Source: Paludicola sp. MB14-C6 (GTDB lineage Bacteria; Bacillota; Clostridia; Oscillospirales; Ruminococcaceae). Taken from it: 64,000 bases of DNA. A model generated the notes under the pieces. That model was not told the origin of the DNA, did not search any database, and saw only the letters and a list, made by a program, of their open reading frames with translations. Below are positions 6,318 to 14,644 of this stretch, in pieces; the stretch's first letter is position 1; every line of letters starts with the position of its first letter. The position numbers and the translations under genes were made by a program. Location: assembly GCF_030908625.1 (NCBI RefSeq), contig NZ_CP133133.1, positions 434,001-498,000 of the forward strand, read 5' to 3'.

Positions 6318-6518
6318 TTAACAAGCTATGTTGAGTTCCTTACAAATAAGTTCGATTGTCACTTCACTATAGCCACCATTTTTACCACGAATAATTCGGC
6401 TCAAAGTTGATGGATCTATTTTTAACTTATTACATAACTCCTTTTGAGATAGTCCTTTTTCATTGAGCGCAAGCTTAATTTTCATACCGAATGGAGTTAT
6501 TCTATTTTTGGCTTCCAC
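6318..6518 (-). CDS. Cro-like XRE-family repressor, 66 aa
   Basis: A single helix-turn-helix domain: GLSQKELCNKLKIDPSTLSRIIRG is a textbook XRE fold with the QKEL and STLSR positions of the two helices. GTG at 6518 is preceded by AGGAGG. It is the first gene of the leftward early operon and faces the CI-like gene across the promoter region, so it is the likely Cro counterpart in the lysis/lysogeny switch. Confidence 0.75.
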   Translation of the reverse strand: MEAKNRITPFGMKIKLALNEKGLSQKELCNKLKIDPSTLSRIIRGKNGGYSEVTIELICKELNIAC

Positions 6519-6587
6519 CCTGTTTCCTCCTTTCTTGCAATTTTTCCAATTTATTGATTGCGTAATTAAAAAATAAATGCTATACTA

Positions 6588-6673
6588 AAAAAGGCTATAC
6601 ATTTATGTGAATCATAATTAAAAATTATTACGCTGTAGTGGTCAAACTTTAGCGTTATATGAATAGCCTTTTT
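6588..6673 (-). promoter_or_regulatory. Structured RNA leader / possible attenuator of the early operon
   Basis: Positions 6588-6598 (AAAAAGGCTAT) and 6663-6673 (its exact complement) form an 11-bp closing stem around about 64 bases. That loop contains a further ACGCT/AGCGT stem and AT-rich hairpins. On the minus strand the structure ends in TAGCCTTTTTT, like an intrinsic terminator. A leftward transcript from the promoter at 6728-6756 would meet it about 50-135 bases in. It could be an attenuator or the end of a short RNA. Confidence 0.45.
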
Positions 6674-6684
6674 GATAGCTGTAC

Positions 6685-6713
6685 TTGGACGGTACGGTTA
6701 CGGTAAATATAGT
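6685..6713 (+). promoter_or_regulatory. Rightward promoter for the CI-like gene
   Basis: TTGGAC (6685-6690), a 17-bp spacer and TATAGT (6708-6713) make a good sigma-A promoter. The start would fall near 6720, leaving a leader of about 105 bases before the CI-like gene. The -10 lies inside an inverted repeat (6698-6723, TTACGGTAAA and TTTACCCGTAA, one base bulged), a likely repressor site. Confidence 0.6.
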
Positions 6714-6727
6714 TTACCCGTAAAACA

Positions 6728-6756
6728 ATAATAGTACACATTTTCGTTACTGTCAA
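6728..6756 (-). promoter_or_regulatory. Leftward promoter for the Cro-like/early operon
   Basis: On the minus strand, TTGACA (plus 6751-6756), a 17-bp spacer and TATTAT (plus 6728-6733) form a near-consensus promoter. Its start (about 6721) almost coincides with that of the rightward promoter, so the two face each other and their transcripts overlap. Confidence 0.65.
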
Positions 6757-6785
6757 TATAAATGCATTATTTTAGTAACGAAAAT
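6740..6785. repeat. 12-bp inverted repeat, candidate CI/Cro operators
   Basis: ATTTTCGTTACT (6740-6751) and its exact complement AGTAACGAAAAT (6774-6785) are separated by 22 bp. The left arm lies in the spacer and -35 of the leftward promoter. The arms may be two inverted operator sites bound by CI and Cro-like proteins. Confidence 0.5.
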
Positions 6786-6824
6786 AGTTAATTTGTAGCA
6801 TTGAATAAAAAGGTGGTAAATATT

Positions 6825-7199
6825 TTGTGTACTTTAGATATAATAGTAAATGAAATGAAATCAAAAAACATAACCCAGAAAGATTTATGCGAATATTTAG
6901 GTATATCTAAACAAGCATTTACTAATTGGAAAAATGGAAATAACACATCATACATTAAGTATTTGCCTCAAATATCTCAATTGCTTGATGTTTCAATCGA
7001 ATATCTGCTTGGAAAAGACAAAAAAAAATTACCCACATCAGCTAATGAAACCGATGTGAGTAATGCAGTGCTTGCCGGCAATAATAAAGAGTTAGAAAAT
7101 TTGCTTAATCTTTTTGATGAATTACATCCTGACGATCAGAAGACTCTTCTCGAGCACGCTCGTTTTTTAGCTTCTCGGAAAAATGGATCAACTGACTAA
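6825..7199 (+). CDS. CI-like XRE-family phage repressor, 124 aa
   Basis: The helix-turn-helix NITQKDLCEYLGISKQAFTNW occupies about residues 16-36. A short linker and a helical C-terminal domain (ELENLLNLFDELHPDDQKTLLEHARFL) follow, probably for dimerisation. It lacks the LexA-like Ser/Lys self-cleavage domain, so induction would need another route such as a protease or antirepressor. I start at TTG 6825 because AAAAGGTGG precedes it; a TTG at 6801 is in frame without a site. Divergent from the Cro-like gene, as expected for the maintenance repressor. Confidence 0.7.
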   Translation: MCTLDIIVNEMKSKNITQKDLCEYLGISKQAFTNWKNGNNTSYIKYLPQISQLLDVSIEYLLGKDKKKLPTSANETDVSNAVLAGNNKELENLLNLFDELHPDDQKTLLEHARFLASRKNGSTD

Positions 7200-7251
7200 T
7201 TACTGTACTGTCATTTACTGTGATGTCTAGCAGTTCTTTTTTTAAATCCAT
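7105..7251 (-). CDS. Possible small protein antisense to the CI gene end, 48 aa
   Basis: A 48-residue frame with ATG at 7251 and CGAGGTTAG upstream; 95 bases of it run antisense to the 3' end of the CI-like gene. The product (start MDLKKELLDITVNDSTVIS, then a charged helix) looks plausible for a protein, but much of it may be a by-product of the opposite strand. A TATAAT-like box lies on the minus strand at 7266-7271. Confidence 0.3.
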   Translation of the reverse strand: MDLKKELLDITVNDSTVISQLIHFSEKLKNERAREESSDRQDVIHQKD

Positions 7252-7350
7252 TCGACTAACCTCGATTATAATTGAATTTCCCCTCTAGTGCTAGCACCAA
7301 ATGTATTATAACATAGACCTATATTCAATTCCATAAACTGTACTTTTGAG

Positions 7351-7376
7351 ATCTTTTCATAATAAAGTGAAAAGAT
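7351..7376. repeat. Hairpin between CI-like and nuclease genes
   Basis: ATCTTTTCA and TGAAAAGAT form a perfect 9-bp stem with an 8-base loop, followed by a weak T-run. It may end the CI transcript. The same gap also holds the 10-bp palindrome GTGCTAGCAC at 7288-7297, a possible regulator site. Nothing else is evident between 7252 and 7473. Confidence 0.4.
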
Positions 7377-7473
7377 TTAATAAAGCATTATCTTTTCTAT
7401 TTTAAATTTGCTCTTGCTATTGTCATTGATATGATAATAATTAAGATAATAAATTAAATAAGGATGTGACATC

Positions 7474-8550
7474 ATGGATTTCATTGACCAAGTCAAGCAA
7501 TTTTCAAAGCGTGTCGAAAATCTAAAAGATAATATTCAAACAGAGGAAGCAACCAAAACATCTATAATCATGCCTTTTTTCGCATTATTAGGTTATGATG
7601 TTTTTAATCCTGATGAATTTGTACCGGAATTCATTGCTGATGTAGGAATAAAAAAAGGTGAAAAAGTAGACTATGCCATTTTAAATGATGGTTTACCTGT
7701 TATTTTAATTGAAGCAAAATGGATAGGCGAAAATTTACAGAAACATGATTCTCAATTATTTAGATACTTCGGTACCACTGCAGCTAAATTTGCGATACTT
7801 ACAAATGGTCAATACTTCCGTTTTTACACGGATCTTCAAGAAAAAAATAAAATGGATGAAAAGCCTTTTTTAGAAATCAATATTCTAGATATAAAAGAAA
7901 ATCAAGTTGCAGAATTAAAAAAATTTCATAAATCTAATTTTGATGTTAATGAAATATTAGATACAGCTTCAGAATTAAAATACTCTTATGAATTTAAGAA
8001 TTTATTAGCTGAACAATTACAACAACCAAGTGATGATTTTTTAAGATTTTTTCTTACCTCAGCGTATGATGGATTAAAAACGCAAGCAGTACTTGACCGC
8101 TTTAGACCTATTTTGAAAAAATCACTAAATAATTATATAAGTGAACTAATGAATGATAAAATAAAATCGGCTTTAGGTGTAGAAGGAAATCAACCTACTA
8201 ATGATGTTCAACTACCAAGTGAAGAACCAGAATTAGTTGTACCAGAAAAAACCTCAAAGATTTTTACAACAAACGATGAATTAGAAGCTTATTTTATTGT
8301 AAAAAATATATTAAAAGATTATGCTTCTGTTAACGATATTGGATACAAAGATACCGAAAGCTATTTGTCAATTCTATTTAAATCCAAGGTAACTAACTGG
8401 ATTTGTCGACTAATTCTTACTGAAAACAAAAAAGTGCTTATAATACCAGACCAAAACAAAAAAGAGATTAAAAACACAATTGATAACATATATGATATTT
8501 ACAACTATAAAGATCAACTTGTTGAAGTATTAAGTAGATATCAATCTTAA
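7474..8550 (+). CDS. Stand-alone type I restriction HsdR N-terminal-domain nuclease
   Basis: 358 residues. The N-terminal half is an HSDR_N nuclease domain: Glu25 in IQTEEATK, Asp66 in KVDYAIL, then LIEAKW with Glu80 and Lys82, and Gln94 in HDSQLFRYF, the order of a PD-(D/E)xK active site. No helicase, methylase or specificity subunit is present. The C-terminal half shows no domain that I know. Genes between the repressor and the integrase are often prophage-encoded defence or exclusion genes expressed in the lysogen, so a restriction or abortive-infection role is plausible but not shown. ATG at 7474 follows AAGGATGTG. Confidence 0.8.
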   Translation: MDFIDQVKQFSKRVENLKDNIQTEEATKTSIIMPFFALLGYDVFNPDEFVPEFIADVGIKKGEKVDYAILNDGLPVILIEAKWIGENLQKHDSQLFRYFGTTAAKFAILTNGQYFRFYTDLQEKNKMDEKPFLEINILDIKENQVAELKKFHKSNFDVNEILDTASELKYSYEFKNLLAEQLQQPSDDFLRFFLTSAYDGLKTQAVLDRFRPILKKSLNNYISELMNDKIKSALGVEGNQPTNDVQLPSEEPELVVPEKTSKIFTTNDELEAYFIVKNILKDYASVNDIGYKDTESYLSILFKSKVTNWICRLILTENKKVLIIPDQNKKEIKNTIDNIYDIYNYKDQLVEVLSRYQS

Positions 8551-8576
8551 TATAGTAAATTTATAATGTCATTATT

Positions 8577-8608
8577 AAACCCCAGCATAAATATGCTAGG
8601 GTTTATTT
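8577..8608 (+). terminator. Terminator after the HsdR_N gene
   Basis: AAACCCCAGCAT (8577-8588) pairs with ATGCTAGGGTTT (8593-8604) with one mismatch and a 4-base loop, followed by ATTTTA. It ends the nuclease transcript just before the integrase ribosome site. Confidence 0.75.
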
Positions 8609-8628
8609 TAAGAAAGGAGTATAAATTC

Positions 8629-10125
8629 TTGAATGTTGCAATTTATCTTAGAAAATCAAGAGCTGAAGAATTAAGTGACACCTTAGATGATACTTTAAAG
8701 AAACACAAAGACACTTTATTGGAATTTGCTAAAAAAAACAATTTAATAATAAGCGACATCTATGAAGAAGTAGTTAGCGGTGAAAACTTATATGCTAGAA
8801 CCGAAATGCTAAGACTACTTGAAAATGTCGAAAGCGGAAAGTACGATGCAGTATTATGTATGGATATTGATCGTCTTGGCCGTGGAACGATGGCACAACA
8901 AGGAATTATACTGGAAACTTTGAAAAACAGTAATACTAAAATTATCACACCTAGAAAAATTCATGACTTAAATAATGAATTTGACGAAGAATACACCGAA
9001 TTTCAAAGTTTCTTCGCTCGTAAAGAATTAAAAACAATTACTCGTAGATTACAACAGGGCCTACAAAAGACTATTCAAGATGGTGGTTATATTGCTAATG
9101 CACCATATGGATATTCAAAAGCCGTTAAAGATAAACTACCAACCTTAGAAATCGTGGAGGAAGAAGCTAAGTTTATTCGCATCATGTTTAACATGTACGT
9201 ACATGAAGGATATGGCTGTGAAACGATTGCTAATACTATTAACTTAATGGGTGCAACACCTAGACGAGGTGCTGCATTTAACCGCAGTACCATATTAAGA
9301 ATACTAACCAATCCTGTGTATATCGGTAAAACTTTATGGAATCAACACAAGCATATAAAAAGAAACACAATTGATGGCTTTGAGAAAAAAGTGATACCAC
9401 TTCCTGAGGATCAATGGAAAACTTATGATGCGATACATCCACCAATTATTGACGAAGAATTATTTAATAAAGCACAAGCAATCAAAAAAGAACGATATCA
9501 TCCTTCTTGTAAAACTACTGATTTAGCTAATCCACTTGCCGGCCTTGTTTTCTGCTCTAATTGTGGCAATAAAATGCAGTATCGCTATGTGCGCAGAATG
9601 GATAGGTCATATCTAATGTGCCAAGCAAAATCATGCATCAAGTCTACCCCTTTTGACCTTGTTGAGAACGCTGTTCTTGAAAATTTGAAAAATGAGATTG
9701 AAAATCTTAAATTAAAAATTGAGAATAATAAATCAGTTGAAACTAGCCATTTTGAAGCAAACTTGCAAAGCATAAAAAAGGAATTAGAATTATGTAAGAA
9801 GCAAAAGAATAATTTATATGACCTTTTAGAGCAAAATGTTTATACGATTGAGGTATTTACTGAAAGAAGCAAACTATTGGATAGTAAAATAAAATCATTG
9901 CAATCTTCACAGGAAAATATTGAAACTCATATATCACAGATAAATAAAAAAAATATTCGTAACCAAGTAAAGCAAATTCAAAATGTTTTAGCAGCTTACA
10001 ATGATTCTGATACTAACAAAAAGAATACTCTTTTAAAATCAATTATTGATAGCATTTATTACTATAAAGAACCTACTTGGAAGACAAATCAATTCATTTT
10101 AACTCTAAAATTGAAAGATATATAA
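8629..10125 (+). CDS. Large serine recombinase (phage integrase)
   Basis: 498 residues starting at TTG 8629, behind AAAGGAG. Domains in order: resolvase catalytic domain with the nucleophile serine in IYLRKSR (S10) and the DIDRLGRG motif; recombinase domain from about 160 (GYIANAPYGYSK); zinc-ribbon domain with CSNCGNKM and later cysteines near 305-335; and a long coiled coil at 345-440. This is the standard large serine integrase layout. It catalyses attP x attB recombination; excision needs a directionality factor not identified here. It is the last gene of the element and points to the host junction. Confidence 0.95.
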   Translation: MNVAIYLRKSRAEELSDTLDDTLKKHKDTLLEFAKKNNLIISDIYEEVVSGENLYARTEMLRLLENVESGKYDAVLCMDIDRLGRGTMAQQGIILETLKNSNTKIITPRKIHDLNNEFDEEYTEFQSFFARKELKTITRRLQQGLQKTIQDGGYIANAPYGYSKAVKDKLPTLEIVEEEAKFIRIMFNMYVHEGYGCETIANTINLMGATPRRGAAFNRSTILRILTNPVYIGKTLWNQHKHIKRNTIDGFEKKVIPLPEDQWKTYDAIHPPIIDEELFNKAQAIKKERYHPSCKTTDLANPLAGLVFCSNCGNKMQYRYVRRMDRSYLMCQAKSCIKSTPFDLVENAVLENLKNEIENLKLKIENNKSVETSHFEANLQSIKKELELCKKQKNNLYDLLEQNVYTIEVFTERSKLLDSKIKSLQSSQENIETHISQINKKNIRNQVKQIQNVLAAYNDSDTNKKNTLLKSIIDSIYYYKEPTWKTNQFILTLKLKDI

Positions 10126-10127
10126 AA

Positions 10128-10164
10128 TAATCCCTATATTACAAATGGCGTAATATAGGGATTT
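10128..10164. terminator. Perfect 15-bp hairpin after the integrase
   Basis: The arms 10128-10142 and 10150-10164 are exactly complementary, with a 7-base loop (AAATGGC). It ends the integrase transcript and also faces the truncated host gene from the other side. The T-run is short. Confidence 0.7.
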
Positions 10165-10170
10165 GTCGTA

Positions 10171-10296
10171 TTAGTTCCAACTTGTGCAATCCTTATCAGA
10201 GCATGAATCGTAGATTCTGTCAGCATTAATTGTTACAGCTTCTTTAAACGAACTTGCAACATTATTTTGTTGTGACAAGAAATTTGAATCAGCCAT
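10171..10296 (-). pseudogene. 5' fragment of a host gene split by prophage integration
   Basis: A well-formed start (ATG 10296 with AGGAGG) leads into 41 residues, MADSNFLSQQ... ending in RIYDSCSDKDC and then TSWN and a stop. From memory, clostridial proteins with this N-terminus continue after SCSDKDC with a Leu-Glu-Asp-Leu stretch and are a few hundred residues long. The family has no settled function, and a spore-related role is only a guess. Loss of the expected sequence at the cysteine, immediately beside the integrase, suggests that the prophage att core lies in this codon region (about 10183-10200). The 3' part should lie beyond the left edge. Confidence 0.6.
10183..10200. other. Probable att junction (prophage/host)
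   Basis: The host-like coding sequence ends at about 10186 in the codons for Ser-Asp-Lys-Asp-Cys. Serine integrases recombine at a 2-bp core inside a short identical stretch, so the junction should lie within this interval. The exact core cannot be fixed without the other end. Confidence 0.4.
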
Positions 10297-10463
10297 GTAT
10301 ATCCTCCTAATAATATATTTAAAAAAACAGCGTGCACACTGTCTTCTTACTAAAGTTAACTATTTTACTTCCATTAACAATCCTTTTGATTACATAGTAT
10401 AGGAATAGTTTCAACTTTATACTCAATATATATTATGAAGAAATATACTTTTTGTGCTAATTA

Positions 10464-12830
10464 TCAGATTGATATTTTATTCAGTTTTGCAAAGTTTGCC
10501 ATTATTTTTTTCGTGCCTACCTTATCAAATACTACTTCAACTAAAGTATCGTTGCTCATTTTGGTCATAGAAACAACTTTTCCTTTACCGAACATCTTAT
10601 GCTCAACAAAATCACCAATTGTATATGAAATTGTTGCCTTTTCTACTTGTTTTTGAACACCTACCATACCCTCTAATTCAGGTTTATAAACAGGTTTTGG
10701 CTTTTCAGGTCTTGGAGCATAGCCAAATGCTTTTTGCGTATCATCTACTAACTCAATTAAATCAGTAGGAATCTCTTTTAAAAACCGAGAAGGTAAGTTT
10801 CGACTTGTTCTACCAAACAGCATACGTTGAGCACTGTTGGTTAAATATAATTTTTGTTTTGCACGTGTCAATGCAACATAAGCCAAACGACGCTCTTCTT
10901 CTAATTCTTCAGCGCTGTTAGATGACATGTAACTTGGGAACAATCCTTCTTCCAAACCGATAACAAACACAGATTTATACTCTAAACCTTTTGCTGAATG
11001 CATAGTCATCATGATTACGCTATCATCTGAACTATTTACAGTATCTAAGTCAGTGTATAATGAAACCTCTTCCAAAAAGCCCGATAGTGTTGCTTCTTCA
11101 TTCTCTTCTTCATATTTAACAAGATTAGATTTCAGCTCTTCAATATTTTCTATTCTTGGTTCTCCGTCTTTTCCTTGTGCTTTTAGATATTCAAGATAAG
11201 TCGTTTTTTCCAATAACTCATCTAACAACTCATCTAGTGAAAGCGTTAAAGATAATTCATATAGCTCTTCAATCATTGTTGCAAATCTTATAAGGCTCAT
11301 GCTTTTTTTAGCAAGTGATCCATAATCAGCGGAATTCTTCATTACTTCAAGCATGGAGACACCAAGCTGTTGAGCAATGGCTTCAATATTCTTAACCGTT
11401 GTATCGCCAATTCCACGCTTAGGTTCGTTGATAACACGTTTTAGTCGAACAGAATCGTATGCATTATCAATGATGTGAAAGTAAGCTAATACATCTTTAA
11501 TTTCTTTTCTATCAAAGAACTTATGACCGCCAACAATTTTATATGGAATGCCAGCTTTTACAAATTGACGCTCAATCGTTGCTGATTGTGCGTTGGTACG
11601 ATATAAAATTGCATGGTCGCCAAATCGCATACCATCTTGTATATTCTTTTCAATTTCCTTTGCAATGAATAAAGCTTCGCCGACCTCGTCTTGTGCTCTG
11701 TATTGCGTTATTTTATCTCCTGAACCATTTTCGGTCCACAAATTCTTACCTTTTCTAGCGGCATTATTTTTGATAACTTCATTAGCAGCATCCAAAATGT
11801 TTTGAGTAGAACGGTAATTTTGCTCTAAGCGGATAACTGTTGCTCCCTTAAATTCTTGTTCAAAACTTAAAATATTTTCAATCGTTGCTCCTCTAAATTT
11901 ATAAATACTTTGGTCATCATCACCAACAACACAAAGATTTTGATGTCTTGCGCTTAAAAGACTAACCAATTGATATTGTGCATGGTTCGTATCCTGATAC
12001 TCATCAACCAAAATATATTTATATAGATTTTGATAATGATGGAGTACATCCTCATTTTCCATAAATAATTGTACTGTTAACCCGATAATATCATCAAAAT
12101 CTAAAGCATTAGAGTTTTTTAATTTTTTCTGATAAGATGCATATACATTTCCAATGGCTTTTTTTCTAAAATCATCACCATTTTCTTTTAGGTAATCATC
12201 AGGAGAAATCATAGAGTCTTTTGCTCTACTAATACTGCCCAATAAAGCTTTAGGAGGATACATTTTATCATCCAAAGAAAGCTCAGACATGCAATCTTTA
12301 ATCACACGCAAGCTATCGTCCGTATCATAAATAGTAAAACTTTTTTCATATCCTAATGCTTCTATTTCTTTTCTTAATATACGCACACAAATGGAGTGAA
12401 ATGTGCCAGCGTTAATATGAGTTGCCGCTTCTCCCAACATTGCTTCCAATCGTTCTTTCAGCTCATTTGCCGCTTTATTTGTAAATGTGATAGCAAGAAT
12501 ATTCCAAGGGTTAATTGGGTTAATGTTCAACGCTTCCTTTAGTTGCTCTACATCATAATCATTTTTATCTTCTATTTCTTTTAAAAAAGCATATCCTGTT
12601 TCTGTTAAATCCTGCGGGATCGCGTCATTCAAGTATGCATTTCCAAAATGCATCATATATGCAATTCGGTTTACCAAAACAGTAGTTTTTCCACTACCTG
12701 CTCCAGCTAAAATTAAAACAGGACCTTCTGTTTGAAAAACAGCAAGTTTTTGCATACTATTCATTCTTTGAAATCTATGATCAAGTATTTTCTTTTTTAG
12801 TACTATCAATTCTTGTTTGGCTGCTTGCAT
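10464..12830 (-). CDS. pcrA: ATP-dependent DNA helicase PcrA
   Basis: 788 residues of superfamily 1A helicase: Walker A GAGSGKTT at 43-50, the TFTNKAANELKER segment near 115-127, DEYQD at 276-280, QNYRS, and a late TMHSAKGLEY motif. The C-terminal end has the short Tudor-like domain of PcrA (SYTIGDFVEHKMFGKGKV) that contacts RNA polymerase. PcrA unwinds DNA in repair and rolling-circle replication and clears RecA and stalled polymerase. An inserted loop near residues 64-105 is usual in clostridial forms. PcrA is the host helicase used by rolling-circle plasmids, of note given the adjacent Rep. It is the first intact host gene beside the prophage. Confidence 0.97.
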   Translation of the reverse strand: MQAAKQELIVLKKKILDHRFQRMNSMQKLAVFQTEGPVLILAGAGSGKTTVLVNRIAYMMHFGNAYLNDAIPQDLTETGYAFLKEIEDKNDYDVEQLKEALNINPINPWNILAITFTNKAANELKERLEAMLGEAATHINAGTFHSICVRILRKEIEALGYEKSFTIYDTDDSLRVIKDCMSELSLDDKMYPPKALLGSISRAKDSMISPDDYLKENGDDFRKKAIGNVYASYQKKLKNSNALDFDDIIGLTVQLFMENEDVLHHYQNLYKYILVDEYQDTNHAQYQLVSLLSARHQNLCVVGDDDQSIYKFRGATIENILSFEQEFKGATVIRLEQNYRSTQNILDAANEVIKNNAARKGKNLWTENGSGDKITQYRAQDEVGEALFIAKEIEKNIQDGMRFGDHAILYRTNAQSATIERQFVKAGIPYKIVGGHKFFDRKEIKDVLAYFHIIDNAYDSVRLKRVINEPKRGIGDTTVKNIEAIAQQLGVSMLEVMKNSADYGSLAKKSMSLIRFATMIEELYELSLTLSLDELLDELLEKTTYLEYLKAQGKDGEPRIENIEELKSNLVKYEEENEEATLSGFLEEVSLYTDLDTVNSSDDSVIMMTMHSAKGLEYKSVFVIGLEEGLFPSYMSSNSAEELEEERRLAYVALTRAKQKLYLTNSAQRMLFGRTSRNLPSRFLKEIPTDLIELVDDTQKAFGYAPRPEKPKPVYKPELEGMVGVQKQVEKATISYTIGDFVEHKMFGKGKVVSMTKMSNDTLVEVVFDKVGTKKIMANFAKLNKISI

Positions 12831-13015
12831 TCTTTATACCTCGTTATCCTCATCTATTATTCATTTCTTTTTCTTACTTCAGCTCTATATTTGGACATAA
12901 TTACCCATTGAATATTATTATAACATATTTTGACTAACAAGTGTAGTGCAATTTCTCTATTCCCATTATGTATTTTTCTATTCAATCAGAAAACACTATA
13001 TAGTAACTTTGCACA

Positions 13016-13046
13016 GCATAGATTACATATCTCGCAAAGCTTACTA
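13016..13046 (+). promoter_or_regulatory. Possible sigma-G promoter of the ger operon
   Basis: GCATA (13016-13020) and CTTACTA (13040-13046), spaced 19 bp, resemble the forespore sigma-G pattern (GHATR and CATNHTA, spacing about 18). Germinant receptor operons are normally under sigma-G. The match is imperfect. Confidence 0.35.
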
Positions 13047-13084
13047 AAGATAAACATAAAAATTACAAAATTGTAGGTGAATAA

Positions 13085-14644
13085 ATGTTTCAGTATTTGA
13101 AAAATAAAATCGCTGCAACAAAGCTTTATACAAATAAAAACGAAAACTCTCAAGTCGACGAAGAAGAGAAAAGCCCGCTTAGCACCAATATTCTGGATAA
13201 TATAGTTGGATTAAGAAGCAAATATCAAAATTCAGCTGATTTTTTGGTAAGAGATATTACAATTTCAAACATCAAAGTAAATTTTATAATGATTGAAGGC
13301 ATGGTTAATCTACAAACTATGTCTGAAATGCTGTTGGAACCTTTGCTTAATCAGAAGTTTTCAGATGAAGCGGATGGCAAAGAAATATATGAGTTTATTC
13401 ATAACAGAACAATAATGGCTGCCGATATGGTTGACGTTTTTTCTTATGAAGAAGTATTTCGCTTTATCATGTCAGGGTTTGTTGTAATACTCTTTGACGG
13501 ACTGGATAAAGGCATTGCATTTGGAATGCAAGGCTTTAATTTTCGTTCAATATCTGAACCTGTTAGTGAAGTAAATGAACGTGGTTCACGAGAAGGCTTT
13601 ACAGAGCCTCTTAGAATTAACATGAGCATGGTACGTAGAAGAATTAAGTCGCCTACTTTAAAATTTGAGCTGATGACTGTTGGAAAAACGAGCAAAACAG
13701 ACATCTGTTTAATGTATGTAACAGACAAGGTTTCACCTCATCTCCTGCAAGGCATACGTCAAAAAATTAAAAGCATAAAGTTAGATGTAATTTTAACGTC
13801 AGGCTACCTACAACCTTTTTTGGAAGGAAAGCCTTGGTCATTATTTTCGGATGTTGGTATTTCAGAACGCCCAGATGTAGTTGCGGCTAAAATATTTGAA
13901 GGTCGAGTTGCAATCTTAGTTGATGGTACTCCATATGCTCTAATCGTACCATATCTATTTTCCGAGAACTTTCAAAGTCTTGATGACTATGCACATAAAG
14001 TTTATTTTGCAAGTTTTATTCGTATCATTAAGTACTTTTCGTTTTTTATCACTATTCTATTGCCGGGGCTATATGTTGGAGTAGCAACTTTTCATCCCGA
14101 GTTACTTCCACACGCATTATTGTTTAATATTGCCGCAGCAGAAGAAATTACTCCATTCCCGTTATTCTTTGAAGCATTGATTATTCATTTCCTATACGAA
14201 ATCATGCGTGAAGCAGGTTTACGGTTACCTCGTCCCATTGGGCATGCAGTAAGCATTGCAGGCGCTATTGTAATAGGCGATGCTGCTGTAACTGCTGGGC
14301 TCATTGGCGCTCCTATGGTGTTTATTATTGGTCTTACCGCTATTTCTGCTTTTGTAATTCCATCTTTATACGAACCAATTGCAATATTAAGGATTGGCTT
14401 TATTATTCTTGGTGGCATGATGGGATTGTATGGGATTGCGCTAGGCTTTATTGTTGTACTTGTTAATATCTGTTCACTACGTAATTTTGGTATTCCTTAT
14501 ACGTCACCTATTGCACCCCTAAGCAAAGATGGAATAAAAGATACCTTTCTCAGAAAGTCTTTTCAATCAATGCAAGAAGAAGATTTTAAAATACAAAATC
14601 TTAGTGGTGCTCATATAAACGATGGCAAGGAGGAACCACGATGA
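13085..14644 (+). CDS. Spore germination receptor A subunit (GerA family)
   Basis: 519 residues. The N-terminal half is the soluble GerA domain (FLVRDITISNIKVNFIMIEGMVN, then RGSREGFTEPLRINMSMVRRR, the strongest family signature). The C-terminal half has about five membrane segments, including the PFPLFFEALIIHFLYEIMREAG region. With the B and C subunits it forms a receptor in the inner spore membrane that senses germinants. AGGTGA precedes ATG 13085. The ligand cannot be inferred. Confidence 0.95.
   Translation: MFQYLKNKIAATKLYTNKNENSQVDEEEKSPLSTNILDNIVGLRSKYQNSADFLVRDITISNIKVNFIMIEGMVNLQTMSEMLLEPLLNQKFSDEADGKEIYEFIHNRTIMAADMVDVFSYEEVFRFIMSGFVVILFDGLDKGIAFGMQGFNFRSISEPVSEVNERGSREGFTEPLRINMSMVRRRIKSPTLKFELMTVGKTSKTDICLMYVTDKVSPHLLQGIRQKIKSIKLDVILTSGYLQPFLEGKPWSLFSDVGISERPDVVAAKIFEGRVAILVDGTPYALIVPYLFSENFQSLDDYAHKVYFASFIRIIKYFSFFITILLPGLYVGVATFHPELLPHALLFNIAAAEEITPFPLFFEALIIHFLYEIMREAGLRLPRPIGHAVSIAGAIVIGDAAVTAGLIGAPMVFIIGLTAISAFVIPSLYEPIAILRIGFIILGGMMGLYGIALGFIVVLVNICSLRNFGIPYTSPIAPLSKDGIKDTFLRKSFQSMQEEDFKIQNLSGAHINDGKEEPR

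Larger units (their letters stand above)
1..10186. mobile_element. Right-hand end of an integrated prophage (partial)
   Basis: The stretch from the left edge to about 10,186 carries typical temperate-phage early genes: methylase, ArpU/RinA-like regulator, VRR-NUC nuclease, Rep, Cro/CI pair and, at its end, a large serine integrase. No capsid, portal or tail genes are visible, so the rest lies left of the window. The right boundary is inferred from the integrase gene ending just before a host gene that looks cut short (10171-10296). Most genes are on the minus strand in one overlapping operon-like array; CI, the nuclease and the integrase are on the plus strand. It could instead be an integrative plasmid-like element, since the replication gene is a rolling-circle type. 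Confidence 0.8.
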
